A stretch of 64,000 nt of DNA. It comes from DASRJG01 sp032124015 (GTDB lineage: Bacteria; Acidobacteriota; Polarisedimenticolia; Polarisedimenticolales; DASRJG01). The notes beneath the pieces were generated by a model. It was not told the DNA's origin. It was given only the letters and a program-made list of their open reading frames with translations, and did no database searches. Positions 16,197-25,931 of this stretch are shown piece after piece. The position numbers and the translations under genes were made by a program. Location of the stretch: the NCBI GenBank assembly GCA_032124015.1, contig JAQBEH010000098.1, positions 6,895 to 70,894 of the forward strand. The letters run 5' to 3'. Each line of letters begins with the position of its first letter. Position 1 is the stretch's first letter.

Positions 16197-17831
16197 ATGC
16201 GCCGTTTCGCACCCGTCGTCCTTCTCGCCACGCTCGCCCTCGCTCCCGCCGCCGCGGACGGCGATCCGGCATCGCGGATCACGGCCTCGGGTCTGCTCCG
16301 CGACATCCAGGCGTTGTCGGACGACGCCATGGGCGGTCGCGGTCCCGGAAGCCCCGGCGACCGCATGGCGCGGGCGTTCCTCGCAAAGCGCCTGAAGGAA
16401 ATCGGATTCGAGCCGGGAGCACCTGGTGGGAGCTGGGAGCAGCCCGTTCCGATCGTGGGCGTGACGATGCAGCACCCCGCCTCCTGGACCTTTCGCGCGG
16501 CTTCGGGCGGTGAGGCTTCGTTCCGCTGGTGGGACGAGTTCATGGGCAACTCGGGAGTGCAGGCGCCCAAAGTCGCCATCGAAAATGCCGAGGTCGTCTT
16601 CGCGGGCTACGCGATCGAGGCCCCCGAGTTCCAGTGGGACGATTTCAAGGACGCCGACGTCAAGGGGAAGATCCTGCTGATCCTGAACGACGATCCCGAT
16701 TGGGATCCGTCGCTGTTCGCCGGGAAGAAGCGCCTCTACTACGGCCGGTGGGACTACAAGTACGAAAGCGCCGCCCGGCACGGCGCGGCGGGCGCCATCA
16801 TCGTCCACACTGAACCGTCCGCCGGGTACGGCTGGAACGTCGTCCAGACCTCCTGGTCGGGGACGTCGTTCGAGCTTCGAGGCGGCGACGGGCCGCGCGT
16901 GCGGCTTCGCAGTTGGATGACCGAGGACGCGGCGCGCAAGTTGGTCGGCTTGGGAGGGAAGAATCTCGACACGCTCATCGCCGCCGCGCGGAAGCGCGAT
17001 TTCAAGCCCGTCACGCTTGGGATCACGACCTCGCTCGCGTTCGACGTGAAGCTCGAGAACACCGAAACCGCCAACGTGATCGGCATCCTGCGCGGGGCCG
17101 ACCCGAAGCTTCGCGACGAAACGATGATCTACACGGCCCACCACGACCATCTGGGCATCGGTGCGCCCGACGCGAAGGGCGACCGGATCTACAACGGTGC
17201 GCTCGACAACGCGTCCGGGTGCGCGCAGGTCCTGGCGATCGCCGAAGCGTTCGCCGCCACGAAACCGCGCGGAAAACGAAGCGTCATGGCGCTTTTCGTC
17301 GGCGGCGAGGAGCAGGGGCTGCTCGGCTCCCTTTACTTCGTGGCCCATCCGACCCTCCCGGTTTCGAAGATCGTCGCCAACCTCAACATCGACGGCGGGA
17401 ACATCTTCGGCCGGACCCGAGACGTCGCGGTCATCGGCCTGGGGAAGTCCGATCTCGAGACCCGGCTCGCGGTCGCCGCGAAGGGTCAGTCCCGGACCGT
17501 CGTGGACGAGCCGGAGCCGGACAAGGGGTACTACTACCGCTCCGACCAACTCAACTTCGCCCGCGTCGGAGTCCCGGCGCTCTACTTCAAGTCGGGGCAG
17601 AGCTATCTCGGACGCCCCGAGGGCTGGGGCAAGGAAAAGGAGGCGGAGTACCGGAAGACCCGTTATCACCAGCCGAGCGACGCCATCACCCCCGAGTGGA
17701 ACCTGGACGGCATGGTCGAAGACGACGCGCTCGCGTATCGCGTCGGCCTCGATGTGGTCCACGGCACCGCTCTCCCCGCGTGGTTTCCCGGCGACGAGTT
17801 CGAGGCCAAGCGCAAGACCGCCGGGCATTGA
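16197..17831 (+). CDS. M28-family metallopeptidase with PA domain
   Basis: A 544-residue secreted peptidase. A signal peptide covers about residues 1-20. A PA-like insert (about 130-240) precedes the M28 core. Zinc and catalytic residues are visible in TAHHDHLG (His315-His318 region), NGALDNASG (Asp337), VGGEEQGLLGS (Glu371/Glu372), LNIDG and RYHQPSD. The family comprises aminopeptidases and carboxypeptidases that use two zinc ions. GAAGAIIVHTEPSAGYGW is typical of the PA domain in large bacterial M28 enzymes. It starts 12 bp after the flavin reductase gene with AAGGAG upstream. Confidence 0.93.
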   Translation: MRRFAPVVLLATLALAPAAADGDPASRITASGLLRDIQALSDDAMGGRGPGSPGDRMARAFLAKRLKEIGFEPGAPGGSWEQPVPIVGVTMQHPASWTFRAASGGEASFRWWDEFMGNSGVQAPKVAIENAEVVFAGYAIEAPEFQWDDFKDADVKGKILLILNDDPDWDPSLFAGKKRLYYGRWDYKYESAARHGAAGAIIVHTEPSAGYGWNVVQTSWSGTSFELRGGDGPRVRLRSWMTEDAARKLVGLGGKNLDTLIAAARKRDFKPVTLGITTSLAFDVKLENTETANVIGILRGADPKLRDETMIYTAHHDHLGIGAPDAKGDRIYNGALDNASGCAQVLAIAEAFAATKPRGKRSVMALFVGGEEQGLLGSLYFVAHPTLPVSKIVANLNIDGGNIFGRTRDVAVIGLGKSDLETRLAVAAKGQSRTVVDEPEPDKGYYYRSDQLNFARVGVPALYFKSGQSYLGRPEGWGKEKEAEYRKTRYHQPSDAITPEWNLDGMVEDDALAYRVGLDVVHGTALPAWFPGDEFEAKRKTAGH

Positions 17832-17887
17832 CGGGAGACACCCGACCCGGTCCGGAACGCCGGTTGCCCTCCCCGAATCCTCCGCGC

Positions 17888-17893
17888 TATCCT
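17888..17893 (+). promoter_or_regulatory. -10-like hexamer TATCCT before sdhC
   Basis: TATCCT ends 8 nt before the sdhC ATG with no RBS between. It is a candidate leaderless promoter for the sdhCAB operon. Confidence 0.4.
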
Positions 17894-17901
17894 CCCGCCT
17901 C

Positions 17902-18585
17902 ATGGCAGAGTCGGTTTCGATGAATCGCCCCGACACGTTCGCGTGCTCGACGATCGGCCGCAAGGTCGTGATGGCCGTCACGGGCCTCGTCCTATTCGGC
18001 TTTGTCTTCGCCCACATGCTCGGGAATCTCCAGATGTTCCTCCCCGACCACGAGGCGATCAACCATTACGGCCGGTTTCTCCGCGAGATGCTCCACGGCG
18101 GCGGGATCTGGGTGGCGCGAGCCGTGCTCCTGGGCTCGGTCTCGCTTCACATCTGGTCGGCGTGGTCGCTCACCCGGACGAGCTGGAAGGCGCGCCCGGT
18201 TCCCTACAAGGTCGTCACGCCCGACGCCTCGACCTATGCCTCCCGCACGATGCGGTGGAGCGGACCGATCCTCTTCCTGTTCATCGTCTATCACCTTCTC
18301 CACTTCACCGTCGGCAGTGTCCACCCCGCCTTCGTCGAGGGTGAGATCTACCGCAACGTGATCGTGGGCTTTTCGTTCTGGCCGGTCGCCGTCGCCTACG
18401 TGATCGCGATTTTGGCCCTCGGCCTGCACCTGAGGCACGGCGCCTGGAGCATGCTGCAAACGCTCGGGGCGTCCCACCCGCAGTGGGACGGTGCGCGCAA
18501 CCTGGCTGCAACCGTGTTCACGGGAATCATCGTTCTGGGTTTCATCTCCGTTCCGCTGGCGGTTCTCGCCGGCGTTTTGAAGTAG
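17902..18585 (+). CDS. sdhC: Succinate dehydrogenase cytochrome b subunit (b558 type)
   Basis: A 227-residue five-helix protein of the SdhC/FrdC b558 family. It begins with STIGRKVVMAVTGLVLFGFVFAHMLGNLQMF, with further helices containing histidines likely to bind haem (HMLGN, SLHIW, YHLLHF, LHLRHGAW). A single fused cytochrome subunit, rather than separate SdhC and SdhD, indicates the di-haem type B complex known from Bacillus, Wolinella, Bacteroidetes and Acidobacteria. It anchors SdhAB and passes electrons to or from menaquinone. The gene order C-A-B is typical of this type. Confidence 0.93.
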   Translation: MAESVSMNRPDTFACSTIGRKVVMAVTGLVLFGFVFAHMLGNLQMFLPDHEAINHYGRFLREMLHGGGIWVARAVLLGSVSLHIWSAWSLTRTSWKARPVPYKVVTPDASTYASRTMRWSGPILFLFIVYHLLHFTVGSVHPAFVEGEIYRNVIVGFSFWPVAVAYVIAILALGLHLRHGAWSMLQTLGASHPQWDGARNLAATVFTGIIVLGFISVPLAVLAGVLK

Positions 18586-18595
18586 GACCGAAGCC

Positions 18596-20509
<1,914 letters not shown>

Positions 20510-20511
20510 CC

Positions 20512-21288
20512 ATGGACATCACCCTCCACGTCTGGCGCCAGGCCGCTGCCTCCGACAAGGGCCGCTTCGTCACTTACCCAGCGGCAGGTATCAGCCCCGA
20601 CATGTCGTTCCTCGAAATGCTCGACGTCGTCAATGAACGGCTGATCGGTAAAGGCGAAGTCCCGATCGCGTTCGACCACGACTGCCGCGAGGGGATCTGC
20701 GGCACCTGCGGAATGGTGATCAACGGCAGCCCGCACGGACCGCGCAAACTGACGACCACCTGCCAGCTGCACATGCGCTCCTTCAAGGACGGCGACTCGA
20801 TAACGATCGAGCCCTGGCGCGCGGCGGCGTTTCCTGTCCTTCGCGACCTCGTCGTCGACCGGCGCGCGTTCGACAGGATCATTCAGGCGGGCGGGTTCGT
20901 CTCGGTCCCGACGGGGAGCGCCCCCGACGGCAACACGATCCCGGTCCCGAAGGACGCCGCAGAGCGCTCGATGGACGCCGCCTCCTGCATCGGCTGCGGC
21001 GCCTGTGTCGCCGCGTGCCCGAACGCGTCGGCGTCGCTGTTCGTCGCGGCGAAGATCAGCCACCTCGGCCTGCTCCCCCAAGGCCAGGCGGAGCGCGATC
21101 CACGCGCGCTGAACATGGTGGCGCAAATGGACGCGGAACTGTTCGGTTCCTGCACCAATCACGGCGAATGCGAGGCCGCGTGCCCCAAGGGGATCTCCCT
21201 CGAAACCATCGCGAGGATGAACCGCGACTACATCGCGGCGTCCATCACACAACGGCCTAAACCCGGTTCCGGCAGCGGGACCGGCTAG
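20512..21288 (+). CDS. sdhB: Succinate dehydrogenase iron-sulfur subunit
   Basis: A 258-residue protein. The N-terminal 2Fe-2S ferredoxin domain has CREGICGTCGMVING (near 58-71) and a fourth Cys in TTTC. The C-terminal domain has CIGCGACVAACPN and CTNHGECEAACPKGI, which hold the 4Fe-4S and 3Fe-4S clusters. It carries electrons from the SdhA flavin to the cytochrome b subunit. It is the last gene of sdhCAB; a barrel-like secreted protein starts 11 bp later and may be co-transcribed. Confidence 0.96.
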   Translation: MDITLHVWRQAAASDKGRFVTYPAAGISPDMSFLEMLDVVNERLIGKGEVPIAFDHDCREGICGTCGMVINGSPHGPRKLTTTCQLHMRSFKDGDSITIEPWRAAAFPVLRDLVVDRRAFDRIIQAGGFVSVPTGSAPDGNTIPVPKDAAERSMDAASCIGCGACVAACPNASASLFVAAKISHLGLLPQGQAERDPRALNMVAQMDAELFGSCTNHGECEAACPKGISLETIARMNRDYIAASITQRPKPGSGSGTG

Positions 21289-21299
21289 AGGAGACTTTC

Positions 21300-21860
21300 T
21301 TGCGTACACATCGCCTCGCGTTTTGCGCCTTCGCGTTGGTTGTCGTCACGGCAATGGCATCGGCTCCTGCCACCGCCGCGGGCGGCGGGGTCACCGGACC
21401 GCTCGTCGGCTTCGGTGCCGGCGCCCTGTTCCCCGAGGGAGCGTTTTCCGAGTTCAACGATCCCTCGTATTTCATCCAGAGCCGGTCGCTCTACGTCGAC
21501 AAGGTGATCGGGGGACGCGCCGCGGGCTACTACGGTGACACCGCCGGAAAGAACGGCCAGGGCGGGGGCCGTGTTTACGGTTTCGACTTCGACTTTCTCT
21601 TGAAATTTGGCAGCGCGAGCACGTTCGGCTACGTGTATGCGGGAGCGGGGTACGGGACGCTGAGCTACTCGTCGCCCGACCCCACGAGCACGACCACGCC
21701 GCCAACCGCCGTGCGGCACTCGGGCCACGATTGGTGCTGGACGGGTGGGATCGGCGTGACGATCAAACGGAAGTTCTACATGGAAGCGAGCTACGTCTCG
21801 TATCAGACCGGCCCCGATACCACCGACTTCATCCCGGTCGTGATCGGCTTCCAGTTCTAG
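21300..21860 (+). CDS. Secreted outer-membrane-barrel-like hypothetical protein
   Basis: A 186-residue protein with a TTG start, chosen because GAGGAGA lies 6-12 nt upstream and a signal peptide follows immediately (cleavage near ATAA, about residue 26). The mature region alternates polar and aromatic residues (VYGFDFDFLLKFG, FGYVYAGAGYGTLSYSS, FYMEASYVSYQ) and ends in VVIGFQF, with the terminal Phe of many outer-membrane barrels. This suggests a small 8-stranded barrel. No named family is recognised. Confidence 0.7.
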   Translation: MRTHRLAFCAFALVVVTAMASAPATAAGGGVTGPLVGFGAGALFPEGAFSEFNDPSYFIQSRSLYVDKVIGGRAAGYYGDTAGKNGQGGGRVYGFDFDFLLKFGSASTFGYVYAGAGYGTLSYSSPDPTSTTTPPTAVRHSGHDWCWTGGIGVTIKRKFYMEASYVSYQTGPDTTDFIPVVIGFQF

Positions 21861-21873
21861 GGTGGGCGGCTAT

Positions 21874-21900
21874 TCGGGGCCCGCAGGACGCGGGCCCCGA
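21874..21900. terminator. Hairpin between convergent genes
   Basis: A perfect 10-bp stem TCGGGGCCCG / CGGGCCCCGA with a 7-nt loop, between the barrel gene and the first cytochrome c gene. It is placed to stop transcription from both sides; a U-run is lacking. Confidence 0.6.
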
Positions 21901-21917
21901 TTCTGGTCCGGTGGGAA

Positions 21918-22235
21918 CTACTTCGCGAGCGTGAGCACGTACTCGGCGATCGCCTTCGCCTGATCGGCGTTCACCTTCTCGCCGAGTCCCTTCATCTTGC
22001 CTTTGCCCTCGTGAATGATCTTCGCGATGCCATCGCCAGTTTGGGCTTTGCTCCAGGCGGGGTCGTTGAAGTTCTTCGAGCCGGCCGCCATCTTCTTGGC
22101 CACTCCGTCCGCGCCGTGGCACATCGCGCACTTTGAGCCGTAGAGCGCCTTGCCGTCGTCCTCCGCGAAGGCCGGAACGACCGCAAGGCAGAACGCGAAC
22201 GCCACGAGCAGGACCACCATCTTCTTCATCGTCAT
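21918..22235 (-). CDS. Monohaem cytochrome c (class I)
   Basis: About 105 residues: signal peptide (MTMKKMVVLLVAFAFCLAVVPAFA), then the haem site CAMCH near the mature N-terminus and the probable axial Met in GKGKMKGLGEKV. The ATG is preceded by AGGAGA at 7 nt, which sets the start. It is a small periplasmic electron carrier like c5/c551-type cytochromes. The neighbouring upstream gene encodes a close paralogue with the same CAMCHG.DGVAKKM..GSK.FNDP pattern, so the pair arose by tandem duplication. Confidence 0.9.
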   Translation of the reverse strand: MTMKKMVVLLVAFAFCLAVVPAFAEDDGKALYGSKCAMCHGADGVAKKMAAGSKNFNDPAWSKAQTGDGIAKIIHEGKGKMKGLGEKVNADQAKAIAEYVLTLAK

Positions 22236-22280
22236 TTGTTGTCTCCTGTGGATAACCCCGAGTTCACTCCGATCATACAT

Positions 22281-22320
22281 AAAGAAAGGCCGCCCGGCTC
22301 AAAACCTGGGCGGCCTTTCG
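22281..22320 (-). terminator. Rho-independent-like terminator between the two cytochrome c genes
   Basis: A 12-bp stem GAAAGGCCGCCC / GGGCGGCCTTTC (22284-22295 and 22308-22319) with a 12-nt loop. On the minus strand it is followed by TTTATG. It lies 3' of the gene at 22360 and 5' of the gene ending at 21918, so the two paralogues are probably transcribed separately. Confidence 0.65.
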
Positions 22321-22359
22321 GCGGGGTGCCCTCGGGGGGGACCGGGGGAAGCCCCCGCC

Positions 22360-22677
22360 CTATTTCGCCAACGTCAGAGTGTAATTCGCGATCGCGGTCA
22401 TCTGGTCGGGGCTGAGCTTGTCGGCCATGCCCTTCATCTTGCCCTTTCCGTCCGCGGTGTCCTTGACGATCCCTTCGACCGTCGCCGTCTTCTTCCACTC
22501 CGGGTCGTTGAAGCTCTTCGAACCGGCGCCCATCTTCTTAGCGACGCCATCCGTGCCGTGGCACATCGCGCACTTTGAATCGTAGAGCTTCTTGCCGTCT
22601 TCATCGGCGGCCAATGCCGGGACCGTCAATCCGAACGAGGCCAACAAAGCTATCGGGGCGAACGTTCTCATGTTCAC
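22360..22677 (-). CDS. Monohaem cytochrome c (class I), paralogue
   Basis: About 105 residues with a signal peptide (RTFAPIALLASFGLTVPALA), the haem motif CAMCHGTDGVAKKM and the probable axial Met in GKGKMKGMADKL. The GTG start (VNMRTF) has AGGAGA at a better distance than the ATG two codons later; either is possible. A terminator-like hairpin follows the stop. It is paralogous to the cytochrome just downstream and lies near sdhCAB, so both could pass electrons to a terminal oxidase or reductase. Confidence 0.88.
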   Translation of the reverse strand: MNMRTFAPIALLASFGLTVPALAADEDGKKLYDSKCAMCHGTDGVAKKMGAGSKSFNDPEWKKTATVEGIVKDTADGKGKMKGMADKLSPDQMTAIANYTLTLAK

Positions 22678-22793
22678 GTTAGGTCTCCTCTTGCTCCGTT
22701 GCGGAGAGAAGATGGTACCGCCATCCCGCGGAGCGGCCCAGGCAATAGCGGCCAAAGCCGCTCCGTAATTCGAGGGCGGCGGGCGGGCATTGG

Positions 22794-23297
22794 TCAGGGG
22801 AGCACGCGCTCGAACCACTGCGTGTCCCAATAGCGACCGAACTTGCGCCCGGCCTCGCGGAATAGCCCCACCGGCGCGAATCCGAATCGCGCGTGCAGGG
22901 CGATCGACGCGGGGTTCGGGAGCACGATGACCGCGTACGCGCGATGGACGTCTTCTTCCATCAGAGCCGCGAAGAGCGCGGCGTACAGGCGTGTTCCGAT
23001 CCCCCGTCCGTGGCGGTCGGGGTGAACGTACACCGTGGTCTCGACCGAAGTGAGGTAACCCGGTTTCTCCCGGAGCTTCCCGCTCGTGGCGTAGCCCGCG
23101 AGCGCTCCCCCGTCGATCGCGACGAGCAATCGATGGGGGCCCGCATCGGCATATTGGCTCATCCACTGCATTCGAACTGCTAGAGAGACCGGCTCGAAAT
23201 CGAACGTTGCGGGACTGGTTTTCACGTAGTGGTTGTAGAGGTCCGTCAGCGCCGCCAGATCGCCGCTTTCCGCCCCGCGAACGAGCACAGATTTCAT
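22794..23297 (-). CDS. GNAT acetyltransferase, phosphinothricin/methionine-sulfoximine type
   Basis: A 167-residue acetyltransferase close to the PAT/MddA group: VRGAESGDLAALTDLYNHYVKTSPATFDFEP (about 6-36), VETTVYVHPDRHGRGIGTRLYAALF with the H-G-R-G-I-G acetyl-CoA loop, and the LHARFGFAPVGLFREAGRKFGRYWDTQWFER end that is diagnostic of the group. These enzymes acetylate methionine sulfone, sulfoximine or phosphinothricin. It is divergent from the hemolysin III gene. Confidence 0.87.
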   Translation of the reverse strand: MKSVLVRGAESGDLAALTDLYNHYVKTSPATFDFEPVSLAVRMQWMSQYADAGPHRLLVAIDGGALAGYATSGKLREKPGYLTSVETTVYVHPDRHGRGIGTRLYAALFAALMEEDVHRAYAVIVLPNPASIALHARFGFAPVGLFREAGRKFGRYWDTQWFERVLP

Positions 23298-23339
23298 CCC
23301 GCAACCGTACCACCCTGGGCACGCAATGGCTGGGCCGGG

Positions 23340-23345
23340 TACGAT
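23340..23345 (+). promoter_or_regulatory. -10-like hexamer TACGAT before the hemolysin III gene
   Basis: TACGAT ends 7 nt before the ATG at 23353. This supports that start over the two earlier in-frame ATGs and fits the leaderless pattern. Confidence 0.4.
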
Positions 23346-23352
23346 GGATCGC

Positions 23353-24006
23353 ATGTGCGCTCTGACCGCCCTCCCCGAGCGACGCCAGTCGATGGGCGAG
23401 GAAATCGCCAACAGCATCAGCCACGGCGTGGGGCTGGTCGCCGGCGCCGTCGCCGCCCCGTTCCTGATCGTCGCCGCCGTGCGGCGCGGCGACCCCGCGT
23501 TCATCGTCGGCTCCAGCGTTTTCGCGGCAACGATCATCCTGATGTACCTCTCCTCCACGCTCTATCACGCGCTACCCGAGAACCGGGCAAAACGTGTGTT
23601 CCGCGTCCTCGACCACGGCTCGATCTACCTGCTGATCGCCGGGACCTACTCGCCGTTCACGCTCGGCATGCTTAGAGGCAAGTGGGGGTGGACGCTGTTC
23701 GGCATCGTATGGGGGCTCGCCGTCGTGGGCATCGTCATGAAGTCGACGGGGCGAGCGTGGCATCCGGTCTTTTCGACCGGCCTCTACCTTCTCATGGGGT
23801 GGCTCGCCGTAATCGCCGTGCGGCCGCTGTGGACCCACCTCCCAGGAGCGTCGATCGCTTGGCTTGCCGCCGGCGGCCTGGCTTACACCGTGGGCGTCGG
23901 GTTCTACTCCGCGCACCGCCTTCGCTACAGCCACTTCGTGTGGCATCTGTTCGTCGTCGCGGGCACTGCCTGCCACGTCCTGGCGGTCATCGCTTGCACG
24001 CGGTGA
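23353..24006 (+). CDS. Hemolysin III / PAQR family membrane protein
   Basis: About 217 residues with seven predicted helices. Signature pieces are EEIANSISHGVGLVAG, YLSSTLYHALPENRAKRVFRVLDHGSIYLLIAGTYSPFTLG and the C-terminal YSHFVWHLFVVAGTACHVLAV, which carry the conserved histidines and aspartate of the zinc site in the wider PAQR/alkaline-ceramidase superfamily. The bacterial YqfA/HlyIII role is uncertain despite the hemolysin name. Earlier in-frame ATGs exist at 23326 and 23344. Confidence 0.92.
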   Translation: MCALTALPERRQSMGEEIANSISHGVGLVAGAVAAPFLIVAAVRRGDPAFIVGSSVFAATIILMYLSSTLYHALPENRAKRVFRVLDHGSIYLLIAGTYSPFTLGMLRGKWGWTLFGIVWGLAVVGIVMKSTGRAWHPVFSTGLYLLMGWLAVIAVRPLWTHLPGASIAWLAAGGLAYTVGVGFYSAHRLRYSHFVWHLFVVAGTACHVLAVIACTR

Positions 24007-24056
24007 CCGGCCGCACATTCTTGATCGTGGACGGTGTTCCGTAGGGGAGGTTCCGC

Positions 24057-24551
24057 ATGATGCTTGCCTTCACCTTGAGTTTCGCGCTCGTTTCCGGGCT
24101 TCAACCCTCGCCGGCACCCGCCCCGGTCATCGAGACCGTTCTCGGGTGGGCGGTTGAAGGACGGAACATCCCAGCCGATCCGCCGCAACCTGCGCCGGCT
24201 CTCCCCCATCGTTTTTGCGGAGGACATCTCGATCCTGAACATCTCCCCCAGACGGTCTACGTGTCGTGGGATCTTTCAGCCGAAGCGCAACACGCGGCCT
24301 GCAATTGGAAATACGACGTCGCGTCTCGCCGCGCGACGCCGTTGACCCCGGCCGAGGCCGCCGACGTCGCGCAACGAATCATCGCCGGGACCGTCGCGCC
24401 GCAAGAGCGCGCGTTCTTCCACTCGGTGCCGAAACCCGGCGGCCGGCTCGCCGTGTCGGCGGGCTACTGCTGGGGCTCGGCGTCCGGCACGTTCGCCGTT
24501 CAGGCGGACAAGGTCGTCTTGACCGGCGATCTCGAGATCCATGGCTACTGA
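24057..24551 (+). CDS. Secreted hypothetical protein
   Basis: A 164-residue protein with a short signal peptide (MMLAFTLSFALVSG) and a Pro-rich stretch after it. The mature part has four Cys (FCGGH, AACNW, GYCWGS) and no recognised domain. GGGGAGG is well placed before the ATG. Its end overlaps the start of the next acetyltransferase gene by 11 bp, suggesting coupling. Confidence 0.65.
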   Translation: MMLAFTLSFALVSGLQPSPAPAPVIETVLGWAVEGRNIPADPPQPAPALPHRFCGGHLDPEHLPQTVYVSWDLSAEAQHAACNWKYDVASRRATPLTPAEAADVAQRIIAGTVAPQERAFFHSVPKPGGRLAVSAGYCWGSASGTFAVQADKVVLTGDLEIHGY

Positions 24552-25110
24552 GGACCCCGGCCCACCCATGCTCCCCATCCTCGACACTCCGCGCCTGAGG
24601 CTGCGCGCCCTCGTCGAGGCGGACATTGCCTCCTTGTTCGCGATCTTCAACGATCCCGAGACCATGCGCTACTGGTCCCACCCGGCGATGACCGACGTGT
24701 CGGAGGCCGAGGCGCTGCTGCGCGAGATTCAGCAGCACGCCGAGGCGAAAACCCTCTTTCAATGGGGGATCGCGCGGCGCGAGGACGATTTGGTGATCGG
24801 CACCTGCACGCTCTTCCGGATCGAGCGGGAGCACCGGCGCTGCGAGCTCGGTTACATCCTTCGCCGCGACCACTGGGGCTCGGGGCTAGCGAACGAGGCC
24901 CTGAACGCACTGTTGAAACATGCGTTCGGCGCGATGGGTCTTCATCGGATCGAGGCCGACATCGACCCACGGAACACCGCCTCGATCCGGTCGGCCGAAC
25001 GACTCGGTTTCAAGTTGGAAGGGCAACTCCGCGAGCGATTCTTCGTCGCCGGCGAGGTCCAGGATTCCTTCATCTACGGGCTCCTCGCCCCCGAGTGGAC
25101 CTCGCGATGA
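24541..25110 (+). CDS. GNAT-family N-acetyltransferase (RimJ/RimL-like)
   Basis: A 189-residue acetyltransferase with the RimJ/L pattern: LDTPRLRLRALVEADIASLFAIFNDPETMRYW (15-46), CELGYILRRDHWGSGLANEALNALLKHAF, and DPRNTASIRSAERLGFKLEGQLRE. The WGSGLA segment is the acetyl-CoA pyrophosphate loop. A later in-frame ATG (MLPILDTPRL) is an alternative start, and the first nine residues are not conserved. Its TGA overlaps the ATG of the methyltransferase gene. Confidence 0.88.
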   Translation: MATEDPGPPMLPILDTPRLRLRALVEADIASLFAIFNDPETMRYWSHPAMTDVSEAEALLREIQQHAEAKTLFQWGIARREDDLVIGTCTLFRIEREHRRCELGYILRRDHWGSGLANEALNALLKHAFGAMGLHRIEADIDPRNTASIRSAERLGFKLEGQLRERFFVAGEVQDSFIYGLLAPEWTSR

Positions 25111-25931
25111 CGTCCATGGGGCGGTTTTCGAATCGGGTGGGCGACTATGTCAGTGGACGCCCCGGCTATCCCGACGCAGTCGTTTCCTGGCTTGCCGGGA
25201 CCTTCGGACTCGAACCCTCGTCGACGATCGCCGACGTCGGAGCCGGCACCGGGATCTCCGCGGCACTTTTTCTGCGGCACGGATTCACGGTCGTCGCGGT
25301 CGAGCCGAACGATGCGATGCGCGAGGCGGCGGTTGCGGCCCTCGGGAGCGAACCACGATTCCGCGCCGTCGCCGCTCCAGCCGAGGCCACGACTCTCAAG
25401 GCGGCGAGCGTAGACGCCATCGTCGCAGCCCAGGCGTTCCACTGGTTCGACCGAGCGGCTTTTCGCACAGAATGCGCGCGGATCCTCAATCCTCGCGGGA
25501 TCGTCGCTCTGCTCTGGAACGTGAGACGAATCGGCGCCTCCCCGTTCGCCACCGACTACGAGGCCCTGCTGCGCGGCTTCGGGACCGACTACTTGACCGT
25601 CCGTCACGAGAACGTCACCGAAGCGGAACTTGCGGAGTTCTTCGACGGGCCGTTCGAGCATCGCGAGTTCGACAACGTTCAGATCCTGGATCGCAACGGA
25701 TTGCGCGCGCGCTTGCTTTCGTCGTCGTACGTTCCCGCCGCGGGACATGAGAGGCACGATCCGATGATGGCCGCGCTCGACGAGCTGTTCGAGGCGCACC
25801 AACGGAACGGAAGTGTGGCCATGGAGTACGAACTCCGGGCCTACGCTTCGCGGTTGCCTAGTCGAGGTGCCCCTTCGCCGCGTCCCCCATCGCAACGCCC
25901 GACGGGAAGTACTCCTTCCAACGCCTCGTGA
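25107..25931 (+). CDS. Class I SAM-dependent methyltransferase
   Basis: A 274-residue methyltransferase. FSNRVGDYVSGRPGYP (7-22) and motif I IADVGAGTGIS (about 41-51), the acidic residue in VAVEPND, and AIVAAQAFHWFD (motif IV region) match the UbiE/Tam-like group. The family normally ends shortly after a region like EYELRAYASRL; here about 25 further residues (Ser/Pro-rich, PSRGAPSPRPPSQRP) are read through 74 bp of the convergent UbiD gene. That tail is probably a neutral extension after loss of an earlier stop. Substrate unknown. Confidence 0.87.
   Translation: MTSMGRFSNRVGDYVSGRPGYPDAVVSWLAGTFGLEPSSTIADVGAGTGISAALFLRHGFTVVAVEPNDAMREAAVAALGSEPRFRAVAAPAEATTLKAASVDAIVAAQAFHWFDRAAFRTECARILNPRGIVALLWNVRRIGASPFATDYEALLRGFGTDYLTVRHENVTEAELAEFFDGPFEHREFDNVQILDRNGLRARLLSSSYVPAAGHERHDPMMAALDELFEAHQRNGSVAMEYELRAYASRLPSRGAPSPRPPSQRPTGSTPSNAS

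Noticed and set aside
15924..18062. A 712-codon open frame on the minus strand across the flavin reductase and M28 genes
   Set aside because: Its residues match no family and are Arg/Gly/Val-rich, as expected from the reverse of a G+C-rich gene. The + strand frames carry clear catalytic motifs.
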